From Halobaculum saliterrae (lineage in GTDB: Archaea > Halobacteriota > Halobacteria > Halobacteriales > Haloferacaceae), in the NCBI RefSeq assembly GCF_009831625.1, contig NZ_WUUS01000001.1:496301-560300 (forward strand): a stretch of 64,000 bases of DNA. The letters are read 5' to 3'. Below the pieces are notes generated by a model, which worked only from the letters and a program-made list of their open reading frames with translations, did no database searches and was not told the origin of the DNA. The translations under genes were made by a program, and so were the position numbers. This document shows positions 53,853 to 61,540 of the stretch, piece after piece. The stretch's first letter is position 1. The number at the start of each line of letters is the position of its first letter.

Positions 53853-55682
53853 TCAGTTGTCGAAGCGGGCCTGAACGAACGGCTGGACGTCCTCGATGTC
53901 GCCGAGTCGGGAGTCCGAGAGCAGGACGGCCTCGGTTTCGTCGATCGGGACGGACAGGGAGATCTCCTTCGTCCGTCCGTAGCGACCCTTCGAGACGACG
54001 ACCGCGTTGACGATGCCGAGCATGTCGAGTTCGGAGATGAGGTCGGTGACGCGACGCTGCGTGAGCACGTCGGCGTCGATCTCCTCACAGAGCCGCTTGT
54101 AGATGTTGAACACCTCGCCGGTGTTGACGTTGTGAACGCCGTTCTGTTCGAGGAGAATGATGGAGAACAGGACGATCTTGCTCTGGGTCGGGAGCGTGCG
54201 AACCACCTCGACGACGCGATCCAGCTCGATCTTGTCCTGGGCCTGTCTGACGTGCGCCTCCTCCACGAGGTCGGCCTGCGAGCGTTCGGCGAGCTCGCCC
54301 GCGGTGCGCAGCAGGTCGAGCGCGCGGCGAGCATCCCCGTGCTCCTGGGCAGCGAAGGCGGCACACAGCGGGATCACGTCCTCGGTGAGGGCATCGGGCT
54401 TGAACGCGATGTCCGACCGGTGCTGGAGAATGTCCCGCAGCTGGTTCGCGTCGTACGGCGGGAAGACGATCTCCTCCTCGCCGAGGCTCGACTTGACGCG
54501 TGGGTCGAGGAAGTCGGTGAACTTCAGGTCGTTGGAGATCCCCATGATCGAGATCCGGGAGTTCTCCAGTTCGGAGTTCATCCGCGAGAGGTTGTACAGG
54601 GTGTCGTCGCCGCTCTTCTCGACGAGCTTGTCGATCTCGTCGAGCATGATGACGACGACGCGCTCGTGGTAGTCGACGGCGTCGAAGAACGTGGAGTAGA
54701 CCCGGTCGGTCGGCCAGCCGGTCATCGGTACCTCCTCCATCTCCTCGCGGTCCGATTCGAGGTCCGCGATACGATCGTCGACATCGGCGACGGAGCCGAA
54801 CTCGGTTCCCTCGAGCGCTCCCTCGTCGTCGGTGGCAGCCGAGCGGAGGTCGCGGAGGTCGTCGAGGCGGTCGCCGATCACCCGGTCGTTCTTCTCGATG
54901 AACTTGTTCGCGAGCTGTGCGAGCACGCGATACTGGGTGTCGGTCACCTCGCAGTTGATGTACTCGACCTCGCAGGGGACGTCGTACTTCTGGCTGGTCG
55001 ACTCGAGTTCCTGTGAGACGAACTTCGCCGAGGCGGTCTTTCCCGTCCCCGTCTTCCCGTAAATCAGGATGTTCGACGGCGTCTCCCCGCGCAGCGCGGA
55101 CACGAGGATCGTCGCCATCTTGTTGATCTGGTCCTTTCGGTGGGGGAGCTCGTGGGGGGTGTACGAGGGACGAAGCACCTCCTTGTTCTCGAAGATGGGC
55201 TCGCCGGAGAGGAGGTCGTCGAACAACCCGGTGCTGGCTTCGTCGTCCTCGTCGGCGAGCACCTCGTCGACGTCGAGGTCGACGTCCGTTCGCGATCGGG
55301 ATCCGGACCCGAAGTTGAACGACGTTCCACCCGCGCCGGCGTCAGTGTCGCCGCCGGGGTCTCGGTCAGCGTCGCCGCCGGGGCCTCGGTCAGCGTCGCC
55401 GCCGACGCGCCCGTCGGTATCGTCGTCACGGTCACCGCGTCCTCCCTCGTCGGTGTCAGCGGCGGTGGTTCCGGTGGAAACGGGGTCGGGTGCTGTTTCG
55501 GATCCGGGTCCGACTCCGAGATCGGGTGCCGAGTCAGAGCCGGTGCCGTCGCTCTCCGGATCGGACGACCGCCCCTCGCTTCGGGTGGAGTCGTCGTTCT
55601 CGTCGGAGTGCGCCGCGACATCCGACGGGTCGTCGGTTCCGTCGTCGTTCGAACTGTGTTCCGGCTCGTCGTCCCGTGTCAT
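53853..55682 (-). CDS. orc1: Orc1/Cdc6 replication initiator with long acidic N-terminal extension
   Basis: 609-residue origin-binding AAA+ ATPase, expected to bind ORB elements and load MCM at the adjacent origin. Conserved sequence begins at GLFDDLLSGEPIFENKEVLR (about residue 152). Walker A is IYGKTGTGKTAS (209-217), Walker B is VVIMLDEIDKL, and the C-terminal winged helix includes LTQRRVTDLISELDMLGIV. Residues 1-150 are Asp/Gly/Ser-rich with a GGDADR-type repeat, which most Orc1 proteins lack. The first ATG, MTRDDEPEHS, is chosen because codon use stays acidic and haloarchaeal. A GTG at 55262 (VLADEDDEAS) is an alternative start that would give 469 residues. Confidence 0.95.
   Translation of the reverse strand: MTRDDEPEHSSNDDGTDDPSDVAAHSDENDDSTRSEGRSSDPESDGTGSDSAPDLGVGPGSETAPDPVSTGTTAADTDEGGRGDRDDDTDGRVGGDADRGPGGDADRDPGGDTDAGAGGTSFNFGSGSRSRTDVDLDVDEVLADEDDEASTGLFDDLLSGEPIFENKEVLRPSYTPHELPHRKDQINKMATILVSALRGETPSNILIYGKTGTGKTASAKFVSQELESTSQKYDVPCEVEYINCEVTDTQYRVLAQLANKFIEKNDRVIGDRLDDLRDLRSAATDDEGALEGTEFGSVADVDDRIADLESDREEMEEVPMTGWPTDRVYSTFFDAVDYHERVVVIMLDEIDKLVEKSGDDTLYNLSRMNSELENSRISIMGISNDLKFTDFLDPRVKSSLGEEEIVFPPYDANQLRDILQHRSDIAFKPDALTEDVIPLCAAFAAQEHGDARRALDLLRTAGELAERSQADLVEEAHVRQAQDKIELDRVVEVVRTLPTQSKIVLFSIILLEQNGVHNVNTGEVFNIYKRLCEEIDADVLTQRRVTDLISELDMLGIVNAVVVSKGRYGRTKEISLSVPIDETEAVLLSDSRLGDIEDVQPFVQARFDN
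55468..55491 (+). promoter_or_regulatory. ORB-like motif within the 5' part of orc1
   Basis: The plus strand reads GGTTCCGGTGGAAACGGGGT followed by CGGG. It has the inverted TTCC/GGAA core and the G-run of an origin recognition box. It codes for DPVSTGT in the acidic N-terminal extension of Orc1. A weaker match lies at 55571-55590 on the minus strand. Confidence 0.5.
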
Positions 55683-55692
55683 TCGTTCGTTG

Positions 55693-55715
55693 TACCCCCT
55701 TGTTTCGACTGGAAC
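55693..55715 (-). promoter_or_regulatory. ORB-like motif just upstream of orc1
   Basis: The minus strand reads GTTCCAGTCGAAACAAGGGG then GTA, ending 11 nt before the orc1 ATG. Binding of Orc1 here would cover the orc1 promoter or leader, so autoregulation is plausible. That is inference. Confidence 0.65.
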
Positions 55716-56227
55716 ACGCACCGGGCACCCGCCGTATCACCGGTTCTCTCGGCGGATATCGGCTGTGTTGAGCCCGGATCGCCGATCGGGCGTGTCCAGA
55801 TGATGCAACCGAAATGGATGGACAGCCCGTTAAAAAACGTTACTGTTCGGTCGAGTCGACGTCGGACGTTCGGTGTCGAACGGCGTCGTTCGAGGGGTGA
55901 GATCGGTGTCCGGCGGGCGGGTATCGAGTACACGATCGATCTCGGGTCCGGATCCCGATCGCGAACGGACTCGAGCTGCCGGACGATCGGCCTGATCGAG
56001 AATGGCCAAGTAAGACCGATCCTACCGGAAGCGATCCAACACGGTGACGGCTCTACTCACTTTGGCGTTCACCTACTCAGCGCTCGACCGGAAACGCTCC
56101 GCGATCGGGGACGCGGATCTCGACGGTCCGAACGAGTCCGCGTTCGTAACCGGATTCGACTAGAAACGGTCCCGACGAACACAGGGAGGTATTCGGTTCC
56201 GTATCCCTGGTGAGGGCGGGTTCCGCG

Positions 56228-56444
56228 ACCCCCCCACCCCTTCGTTTCCGGTGGAGACGACAACGAGGAGAGGGTGGCCAAGGGCATCTCGATCACGGTG
56301 TCTTTATTACGAATAAACTCGAACAGTATCCGCACGACTAGCAAATATATTTTGTTTAGGGTGTGGTGGTATCTAGAAAACGCGCGTCGGACGTCCCCCT
56401 CTCCCCGATCCCGGAAGTTCCACCTGAAATGGAGGGGTGGGGGT
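56228..56444. other. predicted chromosomal replication origin core (oriC1 type)
   Basis: Two extended ORB motifs flank an AT-rich segment. At 56228-56258 the minus strand reads GTCTCCACCGGAAACGAAGG followed by GGTGGGGGGGT. At 56417-56444 the plus strand reads GTTCCACCTGAAATGGAGGG followed by GTGGGGGT. They are in opposite orientation, G-tails outward. Between them, 56301-56320 and 56340-56360 (TTTATTACGAATAAA and CAAATATATTTTGTTTA) are the most AT-rich DNA nearby, fitting a duplex-unwinding element. orc1 is on one side and oapABC on the other. From 55716 to 56227 I see no gene or strong motif. Confidence 0.85.
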
Positions 56445-56872
56445 GATCTCTCCCGACGTGTATCCGACTGTCCCTCCCATCGACGCCCGTGAGAAAGTGT
56501 AGGAAGAGTGCCAACAACAGCGCGTTAAATCGCACCGTCCACGGGAGACACGTCGGTGAGTCCACCCCTCGAACACAGGACTGGTGTCCCCCTGCTAGCG
56601 ATCTCCCCTAGCGTGCACTCCGTCGCCGTCGATTCCGGTCGGCGGACATCTGGACTACGGGCGAGCTTCGGTCCGGGAGCCCACTGGCCGAGGGGGACCA
56701 TCCCTCACTGCGGTTGCCACCCACCACCCGGGTGCCTTCCCGTTACCTGTCTGGAGAGGTCGGTTGTCGACAAGAAACCTTGGCGTACCCCGTCTGACGT
56801 AGTGCTTAAGTGGCGCGGATGGTTTGAGGTGATAACGCCCTCCACACGATACGGAGGGAAACGGAGGCCAGG
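56445..56872 (+). promoter_or_regulatory. gene-free region between oriC and oapA, with oapA promoter and leader hairpin
   Basis: No protein gene is convincing here. At 56804-56811 CTTAAGTG is a TATA-like box for oapA. A hairpin (CCCTCC paired with GGAGGG, 56838-56858) and a Shine-Dalgarno GGAGG (56863-56867) precede the ATG. 56560-56760 is GC-rich with several possible stems, but it has no recognisable SRP or RNase P RNA core motif. Confidence 0.5.
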
Positions 56873-57514
56873 ATGGGTCTGCTCACCAATCTCAGGGACA
56901 GTATTACACGGGTCACCGATCGGCTCTTCGCCGACGACGAGCCCAAACGGATCGGGATATACGGCCCGCCGAACGCGGGCAAGACGACGCTGGCGAACCG
57001 GATCGCCCGCGACTGGACCGGCGACGCCGTCGGTCCCGAGAGTCACATCCCGCACGAGACGCGTCGCGCGCGAAGGAAGGAGAACGTCGAGATCGAACGG
57101 AACGGCAAGACCGTCACCATCGACATCGTGGACACGCCGGGCGTGACCACGAAGGTGGACTACAAGGAGTTCCTCGATCACGACATGGAGAAGGACGACG
57201 CCGTCAAGCGGTCGCGCGAGGCGACCGAGGGCGTCGCGGAGGCGATGCACTGGCTCCGCGAGGACGTCGACGGCGTCATCTACGTCCTCGACTCCACCAC
57301 GGATCCGTTCACGCAGGTCAACACGATGCTCATCGGGATCATCGAGAGTCAGGACCTCCCGGTGCTCATCTTCGCGAACAAGGTCGACCTCGACGACGCC
57401 GACGTGAAGCGCATCGCCGACGCGTTCCCGCAACACGAGACGGTGCCGCTGTCGGCGCTGGAGGGGGATAACATGGACGAAGTGTACGAGAAGATCGCGG
57501 AGTACTTCGGATAA
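56873..57514 (+). CDS. oapA: origin-associated Era-like GTPase OapA
   Basis: 213-residue GTP-binding protein. G1 is GIYGPPNAGKTTLANR (about residues 28-42), G3 is DIVDTPGVTTKVDY, G4 is IFANKVDLDDA, and G5 is VPLSALEGDN. A short amphipathic N-terminal region precedes the G domain. It heads a three-gene operon next to the origin and overlaps oapB by one base (TAATG). The name reflects the conserved position of these genes beside haloarchaeal oriC1. The molecular role is unknown, and a checkpoint or regulatory role in replication is speculation. Confidence 0.92.
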   Translation: MGLLTNLRDSITRVTDRLFADDEPKRIGIYGPPNAGKTTLANRIARDWTGDAVGPESHIPHETRRARRKENVEIERNGKTVTIDIVDTPGVTTKVDYKEFLDHDMEKDDAVKRSREATEGVAEAMHWLREDVDGVIYVLDSTTDPFTQVNTMLIGIIESQDLPVLIFANKVDLDDADVKRIADAFPQHETVPLSALEGDNMDEVYEKIAEYFG

Positions 57515-57906
57515 TGCCCGAAGCAACCGCTCCCGACGACGGCGACGGCGTCCGTATCGACCTCATCAGCGGCGCCCGGATGGAGGGACTCACCTCGATG
57601 GAGAAGATCCGGCTCATCCTCGACTCCGTCCGCGACGGCGACATCGTCGTCCTCGAGGCGGGTCTCTCGCCCGAGGAGGAGTCGAAGCTCATCGAGGTCA
57701 CGATGACCGAGATCAGCCCCGACGACTTCTCCGGCATCGAGATCGAGACGTACCCGTCGACGCAGCAGCCGAACCAGGGGCTCATGGGTCGGCTCCTCGG
57801 CAAGGAGGAGGCCGCCAAGAAGCTGACCGTGATCGGCCCGGCCAACCAGATCGAGACGCTGCACAAGGACGAGGACCTCATCAGCGCGCTCGTCTCCCGC
57901 AAGTAG
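57514..57906 (+). CDS. oapB: origin-associated DUF2073 protein OapB
   Basis: 130-residue DUF2073 protein, recognised by RIDLISGARMEGLTSMEKIRLIL and VRDGDIVVLEAGLSPEEESKLIE. The rest (MTEISPDDFSGIEIETYPS ... LLGKEEAAKKLTVIGPANQIETL) is well conserved in archaea that also carry the OapA GTPase. The start ATG overlaps the oapA stop by one base. Probably a partner or effector of OapA. No catalytic residues are obvious. Confidence 0.9.
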   Translation: MPEATAPDDGDGVRIDLISGARMEGLTSMEKIRLILDSVRDGDIVVLEAGLSPEEESKLIEVTMTEISPDDFSGIEIETYPSTQQPNQGLMGRLLGKEEAAKKLTVIGPANQIETLHKDEDLISALVSRK

Positions 57907-57908
57907 CG

Positions 57909-58505
57909 ATGCCGCACCAGTGTACCAACTGCGGACGGACGTTCGCCGACGGGTCGAAGGAGATGCTCTCGGGGTGCCCCGACTGCGGCGGCAACAAGTT
58001 CCAGTTCGATCCGACCGGCGAGGCCGAGACAGCTCCACCCGAAACGGAGGACACCGCGACCCGAAGCGCCTCGACAGCCTCGCCCGAGGGAACGAGCGCG
58101 GACGACCCGGGGGTCACGGATGACGTGGCTGAACCGAACACGTCGCCCCCGACGGCACCCGATACGGAGGACGGCGCGCAGGCGAGCGCTCGCTCCGATG
58201 TCGTCTCGCCGGACGAGCTCGCCGCGGCCGCCGAGTCGACCGAACCGGCAGCCGATCGAGCCGAACAGGGGGAGACAGCCCCGTCACCTGCCGACACCGA
58301 TCCGTCCGACACGGACGCGTCGGACTCGAACCTCGACGCCCTCCGGCAGAAACTCAACGACCAGTTCGAGTCCATCCGTATCGTCAGTCCGGGCCAGTAC
58401 GAGCTGAACCTCATGGAGCTGTACGACCGGGAGGAGTACATCATCTCGCTTCGCGAGGACGGCCGATACGTCATCGAGATGCCCGAAGGCTGGGACGACC
58501 GCTGA
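57909..58505 (+). CDS. oapC: origin-associated zinc-ribbon protein OapC
   Basis: 198-residue protein in three parts. The N-terminal zinc ribbon has C5-C8 (CTNCGRTF) and C23-C26 (GCPDCGG). A disordered Asp/Thr/Pro/Ala-rich linker covers about 38-135. The conserved C-terminal domain is LRQKLNDQFESIRIVSPGQY ... REDGRYVIEMPEGW. It lies 2 nt after oapB, so it is the third gene of the operon. The linker codons for TAPPETED contain an ORB-like motif. Function unknown; nucleic-acid binding through the ribbon is plausible. Confidence 0.9.
   Translation: MPHQCTNCGRTFADGSKEMLSGCPDCGGNKFQFDPTGEAETAPPETEDTATRSASTASPEGTSADDPGVTDDVAEPNTSPPTAPDTEDGAQASARSDVVSPDELAAAAESTEPAADRAEQGETAPSPADTDPSDTDASDSNLDALRQKLNDQFESIRIVSPGQYELNLMELYDREEYIISLREDGRYVIEMPEGWDDR
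58032..58052 (+). promoter_or_regulatory. ORB-like motif inside oapC
   Basis: The plus strand reads GCTCCACCCGAAACGGAGGA then C. It has the ORB core with a shorter G-run, and lies in the linker-coding part of oapC. Confidence 0.4.
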
Positions 58506-58721
58506 ACACGGGCCCGACCGTCCCGTTCTACCCGAAACCGTTCCCGTTCGGTCCGGACGACTCGCCCGGTCCGACTCGGCCCCCGTCGATCTACTCGAAC
58601 CGACTCCTGTACTCGACTGGAACCCCTGTATTCGAACCGGACCCCTTCAGCCGAATCGAACCCCCACTCGAACCGCATCCTCCACTCGAACTGTTCCCTT
58701 ACACTTGAACCGCACCCTCCA

Positions 58722-58841
58722 CTCGAACTGCCTCCCTCCACTCGAACTGCCTCCCTCCACTCGAACTGCCTCCCTCCACTCGAACTGCCTCCCTCCACTC
58801 GAACTGCCTCCCTCCACTCGAACTGCCTCCCTCCACTCGAA
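58722..58841 (+). repeat. 19-bp tandem repeat array
   Basis: CTCGAACTGCCTCCCTCCA is repeated six times perfectly (58722-58835), with partial copies on both sides. From 58610 to 58721 the array degrades into variants around CTCGAACCG and ACTCGACTGGAACCCC. The gap 58506-58894 holds no gene. There are no spacers, so it is not CRISPR. Confidence 0.95.
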
Positions 58842-58894
58842 TCAGCTTCGCCTTTCGATACTCCCTTGCTGACGGGGTTGCCTATCCGTGATAG

Positions 58895-60400
58895 ATGCTG
58901 TCCGCGCTTCGTGAGCGCCTCCGATCGGCGCTGTTCGCGTTCCCCTCCGTGTTGGCGGCCTTCGGGCTGATCGATCGGAAGAAAGGCCAGGAGGCGTTCG
59001 ATCTGGCGGTCCCGGTGATGGTGACCGGCGGGCTGCGGACACTCCTCCGCGTCGCCGACTTCCTGATGGTCGGGATGTACGCCGGCGGCGCGGCGATCGC
59101 CGCGCTGGAGTTCGGCTTTCAGTACTACTTCGTTCCGTTCGGCCTCGCGCTCGCGCTCACGTCCGGGACGATCAGCGTCGTCTCTCGGTTCCAGGGCGCC
59201 GACGAGCCCGCGGAGGCGAACTTCGCGATCAAGCAGTCGCTGTGGCTGGCGATCGCGCTCGCGGTACCGATCACCGTCTTCACGCATCTCTACGCCGAGG
59301 AACTGATCGGCGTCCTCAGCAACGACCCACGGACGATCGCCCTCGGCGGGGACTACCTCCGCGTCGTGATGTACTCCGTGGGGTTCCGCTTCTGGTCGAT
59401 GATCGCCGCCCGAGCGCTCGCCGGATCGGGCGACACCCGAACGCCGATGTACGTCCGCCTCCTCACGCTCCCGACGAACGTCGGCCTCAACGCCGCGCTC
59501 ATCTTCGGCCTCGGCCCGTTCCCGGAACTCGGCGTCGTCGGCGCGGCATGGGGGACCGTCGCCGCGACGACGCTCGCGGGCGTCGTGTTCGCGTGGGCGC
59601 TCCTCTCGGGCCGGTACTCCGTTCGGCTTCCGATCCGCGGCAAGCAGTGGGACACCGGGATCGCACGCGAACTCGTCCGGGTGAGCCTCCCCCTCGCGGG
59701 GACGAGACTCTCGCGCACGTTCGGTCGGTTCCCGTTCCTGTTCCTGTTGGGTGTGCTCGGGACGGACGTCGTCGCGGCGTACGCGATCGGCCGGCGGGTG
59801 ATGCTCCTCGCGTTGATGCCCGCGTGGGGCTACTCCACGGCGGCATCGACGCTCGTCGGCCAGGCGATCGGCGCCGGCGACCCCGAGGAGGCCGACGAGT
59901 ACGGATGGCAGACCCTGCGGCTCGCACTCGTCACCCAACTCCTCATCGGCGCGGTCATCGCGGTGGCCGCCCGTCCGATCGCGGCCGCCTTCGGCTCGGA
60001 GAACCTCGCGCTCACGGTGACGTTCGTCCGCGTGTTCGGCCTCGGCGTCGCCGGCTTCGCGGTCTCGCGGACGATGCGCGGCGGACTCCGAGGCGCCGGC
60101 GACACGCGCTGGCCGTTCTACGGCGGACTCATCAGCACGTACGTCGTCAGGCTCCCGATCGCGGCGCTCGCGCTCCCCGCGGGATACGCCGCCACGTTGT
60201 TCACCGGGCCGCTCGCGGCGACGCTCGGGATCGCCCCGCTGGTCGTCCCGCTTCCGGGAATGGGTCTCGGGCTGGTCGCGGTGTTCGCGGCCATCCTCGG
60301 CGACATGTACGCGCGGGCCGCCGTCAACCTCGTTCGCTACTACAGCGACGCGTGGAAGACTGTCGCTCGCGAGTCCGAGGTCGGGGCGTCGGCGGACTGA
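58895..60400 (+). CDS. MATE-family efflux transporter (copy 2)
   Basis: 501-residue transporter with about twelve membrane helices. Half 1 includes VPVMVTGGLRTLLRVADFLMVG and FWSMIAARALAGSGDTRTPMYV; half 2 includes RVSLPLAGTRLSRTFGRFPF and AWGYSTAASTLVGQAIGAGDPEEAD. It belongs to the MATE family but is clearly different from the copy at 30538. A soluble N-terminus of about 35 residues precedes the first helix. Substrate unknown. Preceded by the 19-bp repeat array, which may contain or displace its promoter. Confidence 0.93.
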   Translation: MLSALRERLRSALFAFPSVLAAFGLIDRKKGQEAFDLAVPVMVTGGLRTLLRVADFLMVGMYAGGAAIAALEFGFQYYFVPFGLALALTSGTISVVSRFQGADEPAEANFAIKQSLWLAIALAVPITVFTHLYAEELIGVLSNDPRTIALGGDYLRVVMYSVGFRFWSMIAARALAGSGDTRTPMYVRLLTLPTNVGLNAALIFGLGPFPELGVVGAAWGTVAATTLAGVVFAWALLSGRYSVRLPIRGKQWDTGIARELVRVSLPLAGTRLSRTFGRFPFLFLLGVLGTDVVAAYAIGRRVMLLALMPAWGYSTAASTLVGQAIGAGDPEEADEYGWQTLRLALVTQLLIGAVIAVAARPIAAAFGSENLALTVTFVRVFGLGVAGFAVSRTMRGGLRGAGDTRWPFYGGLISTYVVRLPIAALALPAGYAATLFTGPLAATLGIAPLVVPLPGMGLGLVAVFAAILGDMYARAAVNLVRYYSDAWKTVARESEVGASAD

Positions 60401-60512
60401 TCGCGGATCGCGACCCCGATCGTCGGCGCAGGCGCTTCGAACCTGTACTCGTGACCGAGACTTCGCGTCGGTCCGCGTGTCTCGCCGTCCGCTGACGGCG
60501 ACGGAATGAAGC

Positions 60513-60520
60513 CTTTATGC
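60513..60520 (+). promoter_or_regulatory. TATA-like box for the small membrane peptide operon
   Basis: CTTTATGC lies about 27 nt before the ATG at 60544, fitting a leaderless two-gene transcript. Confidence 0.55.
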
Positions 60521-60543
60521 ACCACGCCTTGCCACGTCGAGAC

Positions 60544-60633
60544 ATGAGCAAGGCGACGAAGATCGTGCTCGGTACCGTCGGCGTGTCGGCCGTCCTCGCG
60601 GTCGGCATCGTCCTCGTTCTCGCGTTCGGGTAG
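60544..60633 (+). CDS. 29-residue single-helix membrane peptide
   Basis: A complete tiny reading frame: the positive N-terminus MSKATK is followed by one hydrophobic helix (IVLGTVGVSAVLAVGIVLVL) and ends AFG. It has its own TATA-like box, and its stop (TAG) is directly followed by the ATG of the next gene with no gap. That makes a co-transcribed, translationally linked pair very likely. No family is recognised. Its size, composition and position argue that it is real rather than chance. Confidence 0.7.
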   Translation: MSKATKIVLGTVGVSAVLAVGIVLVLAFG

Positions 60634-61521
60634 ATGGCCGGGTTCGAGCGACGAACGCTCGCGCCGTCCGTCGCGGCCGTCCGCGAGTCGTACGCCCCGG
60701 ACAGCGTCGTCCTCGACGCGGGCGCTGACTTCGAGACGCTCCCGCCGGAGGCCGCCGAGGAGCTCGGCCTGCTGGTCGACGCGCTCGACCCCACGGCGTA
60801 TCCCGCCGAGTGGCTTCCGGACGACGCGCCGCCGCAGCTGCGACGGTACGCCGGATCGGACTTCACCATCGGAATGCCCGACGACGGCACGGTCGTGTGG
60901 ACGCGGCAGACGACCCCGCCGACGGTCATCGCGAAGAAACGCGCGGAGGGCACCCCCGAGGACTTCCTCGCGTTCCTGTTGGCGGAGGCGTTCGTCGAAC
61001 TGTCGCTGGACGTCCCCGAGCACTTCCTCCCCTTCTTCGGCGAGTCGTATCGCGATCTCGCGGCGGCGACACCGCTCGGACCCAACGAGACGTATCAACT
61101 CGCGGCGGCACTGTTCGACGCCTGGGTCGGCATCCAGACGCGCGAGGTGTTCCGGTCGTGGGCGGACGACACCGACATCGACGCCGGTACCGAAGCCGAC
61201 GCGGGCACCGAAGCCGACGCCGGCACCGGCACTGACACCGACGCAGGGACCCACACGGATACTCCGTCACACCCGGAGATCCACTCCGCGTGGGTCGACG
61301 CCGGGGACCGCCTCGTCGACCGTCTGGAGGACCTTCCGGCGGCGGTCGCCCGCGGCGACCGGTCGTTCACCGCGGCGACGGAGTACGCCTGTGCCGCGGT
61401 GAAGCACGACCTCGACCTCCCCGCGCCGTTCTCGGCGCTGGACACCGCGGCGTACCGCGACCACGGCGCAGAGTACGCGGTTCGGTGGGCGGAGAAGACG
61501 TTCGAGAAGCTCGACGAGTGA
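60634..61521 (+). CDS. uncharacterised haloarchaeal protein downstream of the micro-peptide
   Basis: 295-residue soluble, mainly helical protein (FERRTLAPSVAAVRESYAPD, DEEGTP-like loop, AFLLAEAFVELSLDVPEHFLP). At about residues 184-208 a low-complexity insert of repeated DAGTEA and DAGTGTDT units interrupts it, probably a recent slippage expansion. No motif or cofactor site is visible. Its ATG abuts the stop of the 29-residue membrane peptide, so translation of the two is linked. It may be recruited to the membrane by that peptide; this is inference. Confidence 0.8.
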   Translation: MAGFERRTLAPSVAAVRESYAPDSVVLDAGADFETLPPEAAEELGLLVDALDPTAYPAEWLPDDAPPQLRRYAGSDFTIGMPDDGTVVWTRQTTPPTVIAKKRAEGTPEDFLAFLLAEAFVELSLDVPEHFLPFFGESYRDLAAATPLGPNETYQLAAALFDAWVGIQTREVFRSWADDTDIDAGTEADAGTEADAGTGTDTDAGTHTDTPSHPEIHSAWVDAGDRLVDRLEDLPAAVARGDRSFTAATEYACAAVKHDLDLPAPFSALDTAAYRDHGAEYAVRWAEKTFEKLDE

Positions 61522-61540
61522 CCTCCCGAGGGAAGAGGGA

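Noticed and set aside
56560-56760. SRP 7S RNA or RNase P RNA gene
   Set aside because: The conserved SRP helix 8 (GGAGCAG) and RNase P (GAGGAAAGTCC) core sequences were not found on either strand.
58722-58841. 19-bp repeats as a CRISPR array
   Set aside because: The units are directly adjacent with no spacers, and no cas genes are present.
61190-61262. Frameshift in the 295-residue gene at its DAGTEA repeat
   Set aside because: The frame remains open on both sides and the repeat is a multiple of three, so it is an in-frame low-complexity expansion.
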